Assembly (NCBI GenBank): GCA_013100825.1
Contig: CP040001.1
Location: 310,001-374,000 of the forward strand
Source: Candidatus Saccharibacteria bacterium oral taxon 488
Lineage (GTDB): Bacteria; Patescibacteriota; Saccharimonadia; Saccharimonadales; Saccharimonadaceae
DNA length: 64,000 nt
Reading direction: 5' to 3'
The position numbers and the translations under genes were made by a program. The notes under the pieces are model-generated. The model had not been told where the DNA came from, ran no database searches, and saw nothing but the letters and a program-made list of their open reading frames with translations. This document shows positions 56,347 through 64,000 of the stretch, piece after piece; within the stretch, counting starts at the first letter, position 1; each line of letters opens with the position of its first letter.

Positions 56347-56357
56347 ACGATAGGGCC
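56283..56357 (-). tRNA. tRNA-Glu(CTC)
   Basis: Complete cloverleaf on the minus strand: GGCCCTA acceptor paired with TAGGGTC, D arm CGTCTAGCGGTTAGGACA, anticodon stem CTGGG/CCCAG with loop TTCTCAT (anticodon CTC), T arm ACCCGGGTTCGATTCCCGGT, A at the discriminator and encoded CCA. A TATAAT -10 is about 22 nt upstream. Its last 12 nt are repeated at 52520, marking it as an integration site. Confidence 0.95.
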
Positions 56358-56401
56358 GTGTTAAGCTACCGGGTCATTATAGCATGGTTAGCTGGGGGCG
56401 T

Positions 56402-56776
56402 CTAGCCCATCTTGTTGACGACGTCGATCAGCTTGCGGGGTGTGATGTCGGCCTTGATGAGGTAGCCGTCGACGCGGTTCATGATGGCGGATTTGGTGGC
56501 ATCGTCCTGCTCAAAGTTCGTCATAATGAGGATTTTGCTCTCTGGAATCAAGTCAGTATCATCAGAGCGCAGAGCGTCCAAAATTTGGTCGCCGCGCTGT
56601 TCGGGCAGCATTAAATCAAGGATGATCAAGTCAAACGGCTGACTCCGGGCCATAACCAGCCCATCATTACCATCAACCACCCAGGTCACGTCATAGCCAG
56701 CTTTTTGCAGGCTGCGCACATACATCTCGCCGATAAAGCGGTCGTCCTCAACGCACAAGATTGTTTTGATCGCCAT
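56402..56776 (-). CDS. single-domain response regulator (CheY-like)
   Basis: A 124-residue receiver: MAIKTILCVEDDRFIGEMYV, Asp in PFDLIILDLMLPEQRG, and YLIKADITPRKL with Lys. No output domain. It is 12 nt behind the kinase gene on the same strand and so is its probable partner. Single-domain receivers work by protein contact or as phospho-relay parts. Confidence 0.9.
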   Translation of the reverse strand: MAIKTILCVEDDRFIGEMYVRSLQKAGYDVTWVVDGNDGLVMARSQPFDLIILDLMLPEQRGDQILDALRSDDTDLIPESKILIMTNFEQDDATKSAIMNRVDGYLIKADITPRKLIDVVNKMG

Positions 56777-56788
56777 ACTTCCCTCCTC

Positions 56789-58300
56789 TTATCCTCGATA
56801 CATAGCGTGATTTTTTATCCAGCCACCGCCCTGGCGAATCAGATTGCGATTGAGCTGTCCGTCCTCGAGCAGCTTGTCCTTGACGGCGGCGTACACCGGC
56901 ACGGTAAACGAAAAGACCGAGCCTTCGTTCTCTTTGGAGCGCGCGGTGATGTGGCCGCCGTGACTCTCAATAAAGGCCTTGCAGATGTAGAGGCCGATGC
57001 CGGTGCCAGAAACGGTCTCGCGGCTGCGGTGCGAGCGGTAGAATTTGTGAAATAGATTTTTGACGACGCTCGGTGGCATGCCGACGCCGTTATCGGCGAC
57101 GGAGACTTCGATAACATCGCCCTTTTGTTCGGCACTGACCGAGACAGTGCCGCCCTCGAAACTGTATTTGATGGCGTTGTCGATGAGGTTGGAGATGACC
57201 TCGCTGATGCTGGAGCGGTCGGCGGCGATGGTCGGCAGGTCGCTTGGGATGCTGATATTGAGCAAGCGGTGCTGCGTTGACGCGCGCAGCTGCATGTCGT
57301 CGGCGATCGAGCCATAGATGTCAGACAGCGAGTCCTCAGTGAGGTGGATACTGAGATGGTGGCGGTCGAACTTAGCGACGTTGAGGATATTGTTGATATA
57401 ACCAGACAAGCGGTTGGCAGACACCGTCAGCCGTGCTAGTAGCTGCGGCTCGTCACCTTTCAGGCGGCCGGCTAGCTCCTCGGCGAGGACGTCGAGATAA
57501 CCACGAATGATGGTGATCGGGCCGCGGAGTTCGTGGGCAGCGAAGGAGATGAAATTGAGGTCTTCTTCCTCGGGTAGGTATTGGGCCGAGCGGTCGATGA
57601 GGACGATGACGGTCTCGCCGGGTGCGTCTTTTTGGTAGGAGGCAATGATGTCAAAGAAGCGAGTTTTTTTGAAGGCACCGTTGGTGGTAGCGACGCGGCG
57701 CCAGGTACGCTCGGCGGAGACTTGGCGGGCATCGGCGTCGCTGAGCCAGGCTGTGAGCGACTGCTCGTTGAGAAAATCCAGCGCCAGATACGGCTGGCCG
57801 TCGGCGTCAGTGGCAATTGGTGCAGCCTTGTTGGCGGAGATGATACGCTTGGCGGGATCGAGGACAACGATGCCGCAGCTGGTGTGATTGAGCGCTTGGG
57901 TTAGCAGCGCGTCGGGACTTGGTGGCGGTGCGGGTTGAGTCGGCTCATCATAGATGAGTTCAAGGACGGTCTTGAAGCCGGTCTTGGCGTGTTGCTCGGC
58001 GTTCGGATTTGGTAGAGGTGTGGTGGTGCGCTCGCCGCGTTTATGGATCAGCGCAGTCAAGATATTATCTAGCGGCCGACCAGCAATGATAATCAAGGCA
58101 ACCGAAAAAAGACTGCCGACAATAAAAATCGTGCCAGTGATTAGCCAGAACGTCGGGTGACTCCACGAGGTGACGCCGGTGACACTGAGAATCACACCAC
58201 CGATGAGCGCTACGGCTGCCTGCCCGGCCAGTGCACAGGCGAACAACATGCGCCGGTGGTATCGTCGAAAGCTGCGAATTGACATGCCGCCAGCTGTCAT
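56789..58300 (-). CDS. sensor histidine kinase with PAS-like domain
   Basis: About 503 residues from MTAGGMSIRSFRRYH (58300), whose ATG overlaps the DUF3048 stop by 4 nt. Two membrane segments (FACALAGQAAVALIGGVILS; FWLITGTIFIVGSLFSVALI) are near the N-terminus, with little outside sequence. A PAS-like segment (TSCGIVVLDPAKRIISANKA) follows, then HisKA with FAAHELRGPITIIRGYLDVL and HATPase with NLIDNAIKYSFEG and GTGIGLYICKAFIESHG. Strictly it senses through PAS or the membrane. Three-gene operon with DUF3048 upstream and receiver downstream. Confidence 0.92.
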   Translation of the reverse strand: MTAGGMSIRSFRRYHRRMLFACALAGQAAVALIGGVILSVTGVTSWSHPTFWLITGTIFIVGSLFSVALIIIAGRPLDNILTALIHKRGERTTTPLPNPNAEQHAKTGFKTVLELIYDEPTQPAPPPSPDALLTQALNHTSCGIVVLDPAKRIISANKAAPIATDADGQPYLALDFLNEQSLTAWLSDADARQVSAERTWRRVATTNGAFKKTRFFDIIASYQKDAPGETVIVLIDRSAQYLPEEEDLNFISFAAHELRGPITIIRGYLDVLAEELAGRLKGDEPQLLARLTVSANRLSGYINNILNVAKFDRHHLSIHLTEDSLSDIYGSIADDMQLRASTQHRLLNISIPSDLPTIAADRSSISEVISNLIDNAIKYSFEGGTVSVSAEQKGDVIEVSVADNGVGMPPSVVKNLFHKFYRSHRSRETVSGTGIGLYICKAFIESHGGHITARSKENEGSVFSFTVPVYAAVKDKLLEDGQLNRNLIRQGGGWIKNHAMYRG

Positions 58301-59436
58301 CGCCACGTGACGGATCCCCGCCCGGGCGTAAACACGCCGATCCATGTTTGGCCGCGACCCAGGGTAAAGTCTTTGCCATTCTCATCAAGCAATTTGAGCG
58401 GTGCGGTGAGGCTATCTTTCTTCCAGGTGATGGCGGTAGCGGTGCCGTTCTGGAAGACGGTCGCCTTGCCCGAGCCAATGGTGACGGTGTCCTCGTAGCC
58501 ATCTGGCCCGACGCGTCGCTCGAGCGGTGCTTCGAGAGCGATGACCACGCGTGGGGCGATCTGGCCACCTTCCCGGTCGGCGTGCGGTGCGCCAGCTAGT
58601 GAGCGTTTGTAGGTGTTGGTCGCTTTGTCATAAGCATAGGCGGTATTGTAAGTGCTGCCGCTAAAGTTGAGCTGGATAGTGGTGGCATTTGGTGTCTCGA
58701 CCGGCTTGCCATCACCACGCTTGAAACCGGTAAATGATGATTCTTTGAAACCTTTACTAGCATTCAGGGCGTCAAGTTTCTCACCGGATGTGTAGACATT
58801 GTGTGGGGCGCGGCGGTCGCTGGCTCGCCAATAACTGCCGCCATTAAAGAACTGGTCGATGTCGCGGTAGCCGCTGCTGCGGACGGTATCGAGAGCGTTC
58901 GGGCTGCCGCCGACGTGGGCGATGGAGGCTTGGTACTGCGCGCCCCAGCTGAGATAGTAAAGGCGGAGGCTACGAACTGGGCCGATGAGGCCGGGCTTAG
59001 CGCCCTGATAAACAGCGAGGAAGCGCGTGATGCCACCCTCGGCGACGGCCTCATAGACGATACCGGCTCCGGAGAGGCCGGACTGTGGGCGAGCATCAGG
59101 GCTGTTCTCGATCATGACGGCGGTGACGGGCTGCTTGGTGGCTGCTTCGTCAGCGACCTCGAGGCCGGTGAGCGGTGAGTAGAATTTGGTTGGCTTTTTC
59201 TTAGCGGCGAAAAACGGCAGACCACCGTCGTGCTGGACAGAATTGATAGCGACGATGAAAATACCAGCGATAACCAGCGAGGCGGTGATGAGGACGATCG
59301 CCCACAAATGCTTTTTGCACCACTGGGCAAACGAGCGTTTTTTGGCCGGGGCGTTTGGTGATGCCGGCTCAAGTTTAGCTGATTTTACCGTCGGTTTTTG
59401 GGCCGCGGTGGCTGGGCGAGGATTCTTGATATGCAT
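58297..59436 (-). CDS. DUF3048 (YerB-like) membrane-anchored protein
   Basis: A 379-residue protein with a basic N-terminus, a membrane anchor (LWAIVLITASLVIAGIFIVA at about 50-70), and an outside part with the DUF3048 core: AVMIENSPDARPQSGLSGAG, YEAVAEGGITRFLAVYQ, IGPVRSLRLYYLSWG, AHVGGSPNAL. The second DUF3048 domain ends GRGQTWIGVF. Members are lipoproteins of unknown role in Gram-positive envelopes. TATACT (59443-59448) is 6 nt before the ATG. Confidence 0.88.
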   Translation of the reverse strand: MHIKNPRPATAAQKPTVKSAKLEPASPNAPAKKRSFAQWCKKHLWAIVLITASLVIAGIFIVAINSVQHDGGLPFFAAKKKPTKFYSPLTGLEVADEAATKQPVTAVMIENSPDARPQSGLSGAGIVYEAVAEGGITRFLAVYQGAKPGLIGPVRSLRLYYLSWGAQYQASIAHVGGSPNALDTVRSSGYRDIDQFFNGGSYWRASDRRAPHNVYTSGEKLDALNASKGFKESSFTGFKRGDGKPVETPNATTIQLNFSGSTYNTAYAYDKATNTYKRSLAGAPHADREGGQIAPRVVIALEAPLERRVGPDGYEDTVTIGSGKATVFQNGTATAITWKKDSLTAPLKLLDENGKDFTLGRGQTWIGVFTPGRGSVTWR

Positions 59437-59442
59437 GGGTTT

Positions 59443-59448
59443 AGTATA
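59443..59448 (-). promoter_or_regulatory. -10 element, leaderless promoter of the DUF3048 operon
   Basis: TATACT, six bases, ATG at 59436. Confidence 0.65.
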
Positions 59449-59523
59449 GCATAAGCGACATATCCGGTAAACGGAACAATGCAGTGACTGATCGGCGTAT
59501 TTCGGTATACAACCTGCCCCGAA

Positions 59524-60957
59524 TTACGCCGCCGAGAACGCGGTAATTCCCCGCTCAAGCCGCGCCAGCGTGCGCTCGCGGCCAATCAGCGCTAGTGTAT
59601 CATTCAGCTGCGGGCTAAACGGCGCCCAGGTGATGGCGATACGGATGAGGCTAAAGAGAATGCCGGGCTTTTGGCCGGTAATTTCTAGCAATTCGTTCAG
59701 CCGAGTCTGGACTAACTCTGGTGTCCAGTCGGTGAGGTTAGCGAGCTCCTGGTGGGCAGTCTCTAGCAATTCGCGCCGCTCATGCTCAGACAATTTCTTG
59801 AGTTGTTTGTTGCTGTCGATGAGCTCCATGTTAATCTCGGGCTCCGCAAAGAAGTAGCCAAATCCGCCGAGGTCACGCAGGGTTTTTAAGCGGTCTTGCG
59901 CCAGGGCCAGAACGCGCTGGCGATAATCCTCATCTGCCGCAGCTGCACTATCTGGCCAAAAATCGTTGGCCCGCCGGACTAAATCGTCTAGTGCTAGCGA
60001 ACGGATAAATTGCCCATTAGCCCACAATAGTCGTTTTTCGTCAAAGCGAGCGCCGGAGCGCTGCACGCGGTCGAGGCTGAATTTGGCGGTTAGCTCACTC
60101 ATGGTGAAGGTCTCTTGCTCGGTGCCGTCGTTCCAGCCCATGGTGGCGATGAAACTATCCAGCGCCTCTGGCAGATAGCCGTCGCGGATATAATCTAGCA
60201 CGTCTTTGGCGCCGTCGCGCTTGCCTAATTTCTTGTTGCCCTGCTCGTTCATGATATGCGGCAGATGCGCGAAAACAGGCCGCGGCAATCCTAATGCCTC
60301 GTAGAGTGCCAGATAATTTGGCATGCTCGAGATGAACTCTTGGCCGCGAATAACGTGGGTGATATTCATCTCGGTGTCGTCGATGATGTGGGCAAAATTG
60401 TAGGTCGGGTAGCCGTCAGACTTGATGAGGATGAAGTCGTCAACTACCTCGGGGCTGGTGGTGACGTCACCCATGACCTCGTCGTGGTAGGTGTAGCTTT
60501 TGGGCTCAGTCTTGAAGCGCAGCGGCATCGTGCCGTCCCACTCCGGTGGATTGTCAGGGCGATGATCACGGTAGCGAAAGGCGCGCTTCTCGGCCTGGGC
60601 GGCGTCGCGAAATGCTTGGATTTGCTCAGGTGTGTAGGGATCAGCGTAGGCGCGGCCGGCGTCGATTAGTTTCTGCGCCCACTGGCGGTAATGTTCGAGC
60701 CGCTGGCTTTGGATGTATGGTCCGTGTGGCCCACCAATGTCCGGGCCTTCGTCGTAATCGAGGTGCAGTGCCTTGAGGCTGGCGATCAGATGCTCGCTGC
60801 TGCCGGCAACTTCGCGGACCTTGTCAGTGTCTTCGAGGCGTAGGATAAATTGGCCGCCGGCCTGCCGGGCGACGAGAAAAGCAAACAATGCCGTGCGAAT
60901 GCCGCCAACATGCAAAAACCCTGTTGGTGAGGGTGCGAAACGAGTGCGTGTAGTCAT
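59524..60957 (-). CDS. gltX: glutamate--tRNA ligase
   Basis: A class I synthetase of 477 residues. HIGH motif as SPTGFLHVGGIRTALF, KMSKS as KKLGKRDGAKDV, and the GluRS strings HNFPTYNFAHIIDD-like GYPTYNFAHIIDDTEMNI and THVIRGQEFISSMPNYL. The C-terminal anticodon-binding part is normal, ending ERTLARLERGITAFSAA. It may be a non-discriminating enzyme; this cannot be judged here. TATAAT (60964-60969) is 6 nt before the ATG. Confidence 0.95.
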   Translation of the reverse strand: MTTRTRFAPSPTGFLHVGGIRTALFAFLVARQAGGQFILRLEDTDKVREVAGSSEHLIASLKALHLDYDEGPDIGGPHGPYIQSQRLEHYRQWAQKLIDAGRAYADPYTPEQIQAFRDAAQAEKRAFRYRDHRPDNPPEWDGTMPLRFKTEPKSYTYHDEVMGDVTTSPEVVDDFILIKSDGYPTYNFAHIIDDTEMNITHVIRGQEFISSMPNYLALYEALGLPRPVFAHLPHIMNEQGNKKLGKRDGAKDVLDYIRDGYLPEALDSFIATMGWNDGTEQETFTMSELTAKFSLDRVQRSGARFDEKRLLWANGQFIRSLALDDLVRRANDFWPDSAAAADEDYRQRVLALAQDRLKTLRDLGGFGYFFAEPEINMELIDSNKQLKKLSEHERRELLETAHQELANLTDWTPELVQTRLNELLEITGQKPGILFSLIRIAITWAPFSPQLNDTLALIGRERTLARLERGITAFSAA

Positions 60958-60963
60958 GGGGTG

Positions 60964-60969
60964 ATTATA
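60964..60969 (-). promoter_or_regulatory. -10 element, leaderless promoter of gltX
   Basis: TATAAT, six bases, ATG at 60957. Confidence 0.65.
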
Positions 60970-61023
60970 GCACGCGGGCGCGGCGCTGGTAAACGTGATG
61001 GGTGTGCGTGCTTACGGGGCTGA

Positions 61024-61968
61024 TTATAAACTAGTGGCGATTTTGGTGACTTGCTCGCTTGACAATGCCCCGCCGAGGGTGATTTGGTAGAGGACGCCGC
61101 CATTGATCCAGCTGGCCGTCCGGTCGGTGCTGTAAATAGTCAGACCGCCAGCGGTGGTGGTTTGGACCTCACCGCCGTCGGCGGTCAGGGTCTCTTTGAG
61201 GGCGGCGGAGTTGAGTGAGCTTTTTTGCTGGGTGATGGTGTAGGATTGGCCGCCGTCAGCGTAGGCAAATTTCATGCGGACTTCCCCGCTCTTGAAGGTA
61301 ATTGGGCCACTCAGCGCATAGCCACTTGGGCGGTAGCCGGGGTATTTGGCGTTGATACCAGATTGGATAGCGGCGATGCGGGTGGAGATATTGGGCATAC
61401 CGAGGTAGGTGAAATAGCCACCGATCAGCATGATGGCCAGGCCGACGGAGGCGACTTGCAGCCAGCGACCCATGCGACTCTTTGGTTTTTTGGCGCGGCG
61501 CGGCGCTTTTTGCGGGACAGTGGCGCGCTGCAGGGCTTCGGTGATGGCTTCGTTTTTGAGAACAGCGGCTGGCTTGGGCGCGAGGGCCACTGGATGCTGC
61601 TTGGCTGGAGCTTGGTTTGGTTTAACGATACGAGTTGAGTGATGATGCGGCGTGGCTGGACTGCGGCGAGTTGCAGTTCGGGTGGTCCGATGAGGCTGTT
61701 GGGCAGCACGAGCTTGAGCGCGCACCATGGTCGGGTGCGGTTCGGCAGGACGGTCACGCCTGGTTGGCTGCGGCTGGACACTCGGCATGCTCGGCGCAAA
61801 TTTATTGACATGAACACTCATCGGGACGGAGGTGTTGCGCGTGATGTCGAGGCGACTGGCCAGGCGACGCTTGGCATGTGACGGCGCGGCGACATGGCGG
61901 CGACTGAGTGTCGTTGATTTTTGGCCGGCAGTTTTGTGGACGGTTTTATGGATGATTTGTTTGTTCAT
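61024..61968 (-). CDS. single-pass membrane protein with long basic N-terminal region
   Basis: A 314-residue protein. Residues 1-170 are very rich in Arg, His, Pro, Thr and Gln (PHHHSTRIVKPNQAPAKQHP) and should be disordered and cytoplasmic. One membrane helix follows (QVASVGLAIMLIGGYFTYLG at about 172-191), then an outside domain of about 120 residues with YRPSGYALSGPITFKSGEVR and ASWINGGVLYQITLG. The outside domain resembles DUF4367-like beta sandwiches. The basic tail might bind nucleic acid. Function unknown. Confidence 0.65.
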   Translation of the reverse strand: MNKQIIHKTVHKTAGQKSTTLSRRHVAAPSHAKRRLASRLDITRNTSVPMSVHVNKFAPSMPSVQPQPTRRDRPAEPHPTMVRAQARAAQQPHRTTRTATRRSPATPHHHSTRIVKPNQAPAKQHPVALAPKPAAVLKNEAITEALQRATVPQKAPRRAKKPKSRMGRWLQVASVGLAIMLIGGYFTYLGMPNISTRIAAIQSGINAKYPGYRPSGYALSGPITFKSGEVRMKFAYADGGQSYTITQQKSSLNSAALKETLTADGGEVQTTTAGGLTIYSTDRTASWINGGVLYQITLGGALSSEQVTKIATSL

Positions 61969-62042
61969 GAACCCCTCGTATTCCTAATGCTTATATTTTA
62001 TTGTACAAAGAGGACATGCTTTTTGCAAGGGGCGAAATGTGG

Positions 62043-62048
62043 TATAAT
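62043..62048 (+). promoter_or_regulatory. -10 element of the PEGA-protein gene
   Basis: TATAAT, eight bases, ATG at 62057; nearly leaderless. Confidence 0.6.
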
Positions 62049-62056
62049 CTCTCATT

Positions 62057-63544
62057 ATGTATCGAAAACAAAAGCGTGGTCTAGAACTTGCTCGCAGGAC
62101 ACTGATTTATACCATTATGGTGCTGACGGTGTGTATATTGGCGTTCATTTTGATTTTTCATACGCTTGGCTATCAGCTGAATCTTAAGACGCAGACGGTT
62201 GAGCAGCGGGCGCTGGTGCAGTATGATTCGCGGCCGCAAGGCGCACGGGTGTTTGTCGATGGCATGGAGCTCGGCAAGACACATATCAAGGGCATGCTTC
62301 CTGAGGGGCAGCATCAATTTTCCATGCGCCTGGATGGCTATGACGAGTGGCGCAAGGTCGTCGAGGTTAAGGCCGGGACACTGACCTGGCTATCATATGC
62401 GCGGCTGGTGCCGAGTGAGCGGGTGGTGAGTTCGGTCAAGGAATTTTCGTCGCTGGCCTCGGTGCGATTTTCGCCAAATTGGCGGTTCATGTTGGGCGTG
62501 ATGCAAGCGACCGATGCGCCGAAGATCGTCTGGGGCGATTTGCGCGATTCGGATAAGCCAAAGTTTAATGAGGTGACATTGGATACGTCGGTGGTGGCGG
62601 GTTACGGCGGCCAGGCGACGGCGCACACGTTTAAGATTGTTGAGTGGGATTCGGGTAATCGCTACGCCATTCTCAAACACACCTACGCGGTCGAAGGCCA
62701 AGGTGAAAAAGTCCAGTGGCTGAAAGTCGACCGCGAGAATAAGACAGTGGTTGACATCGCGAAAGTGATCGGGCTGGAACTAAAAGATGTGCGCTTCCTC
62801 GGTGAGAGCGGCAACGAACTATACATACTACAGTCGAGCGGCGAACTGCGGCGAGCGGACTTAAACGCAGCGACGATTTCTGCGCCGCTGATCAGTCATG
62901 TGCAATCGTTCTCGGTGTATGGTGCGGATTATATCACCTACGTCGGGACAAATGGTACGAGCAAGTTGCAGCTGGCGGGAATTTGGCGCAAGGACTGGAC
63001 TGAGCCAGTGGTCGTGCGGCGACAGACTGAGGCGGAGGCCTCGACGCCGTTGATGATCAAGTTTTCGCGCTATGATAATAAAGACGTGCTGGTGGTTGGC
63101 GTCGGCTCGGCGGTGACGCTGCACATGGGTGCGGCGCTAGACGGGTCGAGCTCGTCGGCGTCAAAATTACTTGGTCGCGTCAAGTCGATCGCTGCCGGTA
63201 AACCACTGACCGAGCTGGATCTGAGCGGTACTGGGCGGTTCGTCTTGATGCGAACGACGGCTGGCTTTATGAGTTATGATATTGAGCGGCAATCGATGTC
63301 GCATGATACGGCGCTGCCGACGGGAACGGTGCTTGACTGGCTGGATGATTATCACGTGTGGAGTGTTGAGGGCGGCAAGCTGGTGATGCGCGAGTTCGAC
63401 GGCGCTAATCAATCGACGATGCTGGAGGCCAGCGAAGGGTTTGATGCGTCACTGTCGCACGACGGCGACTGGCTGTATGCTTTCCGCCGAGCTGATAACG
63501 GCACGGTGACGATGTCACGGCTACGGATGACGATCAAGCGCTAA
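62057..63544 (+). CDS. PEGA-domain protein with beta-propeller-like repeats
   Basis: A 495-residue protein with a membrane anchor at about residues 14-38 (TLIYTIMVLTVCILAFILIF), a PEGA domain at about 55-110 (SRPQGARVFVDGMELGKTHI and the GQHQFSMRLDGYDEW turn), and a long outside part. The outside part has repeated strand units ending in W or Y (VVWGDLRD-, WLKVDREN-, WSVEGGKL-like), as in WD40/TolB-like propellers. PEGA proteins are frequent in surface layers of Gram-positive and CPR bacteria. It probably binds the cell wall or the host. Unknown partner. Confidence 0.8.
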   Translation: MYRKQKRGLELARRTLIYTIMVLTVCILAFILIFHTLGYQLNLKTQTVEQRALVQYDSRPQGARVFVDGMELGKTHIKGMLPEGQHQFSMRLDGYDEWRKVVEVKAGTLTWLSYARLVPSERVVSSVKEFSSLASVRFSPNWRFMLGVMQATDAPKIVWGDLRDSDKPKFNEVTLDTSVVAGYGGQATAHTFKIVEWDSGNRYAILKHTYAVEGQGEKVQWLKVDRENKTVVDIAKVIGLELKDVRFLGESGNELYILQSSGELRRADLNAATISAPLISHVQSFSVYGADYITYVGTNGTSKLQLAGIWRKDWTEPVVVRRQTEAEASTPLMIKFSRYDNKDVLVVGVGSAVTLHMGAALDGSSSSASKLLGRVKSIAAGKPLTELDLSGTGRFVLMRTTAGFMSYDIERQSMSHDTALPTGTVLDWLDDYHVWSVEGGKLVMREFDGANQSTMLEASEGFDASLSHDGDWLYAFRRADNGTVTMSRLRMTIKR

Positions 63545-63580
63545 GCACACCAGGCTAACTCTCTTATTGCTATTCTCGCT

Positions 63581-64000
63581 CTAGTCTTTGGCACCGAATA
63601 ATCGTTCGAGTAATGTCGGCGATGGCTTACCCGGGATAGCGGCGGATCGAGTGGTGACTGGCTCGGTTGATTTGGCAGCGCCAGATGGATCGGGGCTAAT
63701 TTGCTCGGCAAAGACCAGCAGGCGTTTTTCAGCAGTGCCAAGCGGTACACAGCTGATCAAAGTGAGCATCGGCTTATCGGTTTGAATTTGGACACGGCTG
63801 ACCTCGTTTGGCATAACGACTTCTTTCTTGGTGACGGCGTAGGTGTAGCGCTTGCCCTGGTAGTGCATGTAGATGATGTCGTCTTTGACCAGCTTTTCGT
63901 TTTGAGCAAAGACAAACTTGTGGTCACCGGGCGCAAAGGCATCGTTAGACGAATGCGCCGAGAATACAGCATTACCAACTTGGCCAGGCACGGCATTAGC
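63581..64000 (-). CDS. sortase, C-terminal part (cut by the window edge)
   Basis: The frame is open to the right edge. The catalytic His is in VFSAHSSNDAF, the Cys in PMLTLISCVPLGT and the Arg in AEKRLLVFAEQ, the order typical of sortases (H, C, R). The strand YMHYQGKRYTYAVTKKEVV matches sortase barrels. Sortases link LPxTG-type proteins to the wall or build pili. The C-terminal tail of about 40 residues (PSGAAKSTEPVTTRS) extends past the usual end. The class cannot be decided without the N-terminus. Confidence 0.85.
   Translation of the reverse strand, partial: ANAVPGQVGNAVFSAHSSNDAFAPGDHKFVFAQNEKLVKDDIIYMHYQGKRYTYAVTKKEVVMPNEVSRVQIQTDKPMLTLISCVPLGTAEKRLLVFAEQISPDPSGAAKSTEPVTTRSAAIPGKPSPTLLERLFGAKD

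Noticed and set aside
1..64000. CRISPR array
   Set aside because: No series of direct repeats with regular spacers was seen; the repeats found are palindromes, cassette flanks and att-like cores.

Overview
The window reads like the chromosome of a small-genome bacterium of the Candidate Phyla Radiation, most probably a Candidatus Saccharibacteria (TM7) relative. This is inferred from the gene content and style, not from a marker-gene comparison: compact genes, many short conserved proteins of unknown role, a pilin, DprA, sortase, PEGA and DUF3048 proteins, four histidine-kinase/regulator pairs, and almost no biosynthesis. Housekeeping genes are GC-rich. Two AT-rich stretches (about 22.5-28.8 kb and 52-55 kb) look acquired. 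TGA, TAA and TAG are all used as ordinary stops.

Layout. 1-1 kb: a partial membrane protein, a hairpin-rich leader, and an abrupt junction between the 5' half of a tRNA and a CDP-alcohol phosphatidyltransferase that has lost its 3' end. 1-2.4 kb: dprA and a promoter-to-terminator non-coding unit. 3.4-9.5 kb: a metal-homeostasis neighbourhood (Fur/Zur-type repressor, divergent nicotianamine-synthase-like gene with an operator between them, a TIGR03943/permease pair of YcgQ/YcgR type, TerC-like protein, COG0523 GTPase) with pth inside it. 9.5-13.6 kb: two small-protein cassettes, an M16-like protein, an rRNA/tRNA uracil methyltransferase carrying two palindromic insertions, and a pilin. 13.6-21.7 kb: tRNA-Gln, a NUDIX gene, a P-type ATPase, a Vex-like ABC exporter and a decayed GNAT-ASCH gene. 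21.9-27.7 kb: an RdgB-like gene beside an overlapping operon folE / NDK-like / DUF2797 / dTMP-kinase-like / glycosyltransferase, flanked by NUDIX genes. 28-30.6 kb: a third cassette and small conserved genes. 30.6-41.8 kb: two two-component systems, GreA, MazG-like, ABC-2 exporter, AI-2E-type transporter, cysS, an EEP hydrolase and a NUDIX gene. 41.8-45.2 kb: two more cassettes around der, which carries a large palindromic insertion. 45.2-51.8 kb: a pseudouridine synthase, a two-component pair with proline-rich tails, and a MacB-like exporter. 52.5-56.3 kb: remnant of an element integrated at the 3' end of tRNA-Glu. 56.4-64 kb: a fourth two-component pair, DUF3048, gltX, a membrane-anchored protein, a PEGA protein and a partial sortase.

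Two expression styles stand out. Most housekeeping genes have a -10 hexamer (TATAAT/TATACT) ending about 6 nt before the ATG, so their mRNAs should be leaderless. In contrast, five scattered small genes share one promoter design (TTGAC-type -35, 17-bp spacer, and a -10 embedded in a TGATATATATATCA palindrome), followed by a long hairpin-containing leader with a Shine-Dalgarno. Two of these also share their leader and a roughly 115-nt structured 3' element while coding for unrelated small proteins. This looks like a co-regulated set of exchangeable-cargo small-gene cassettes and is the strongest candidate here for an undescribed system. The folE/NDK-like/kinase/glycosyltransferase operon is the second.
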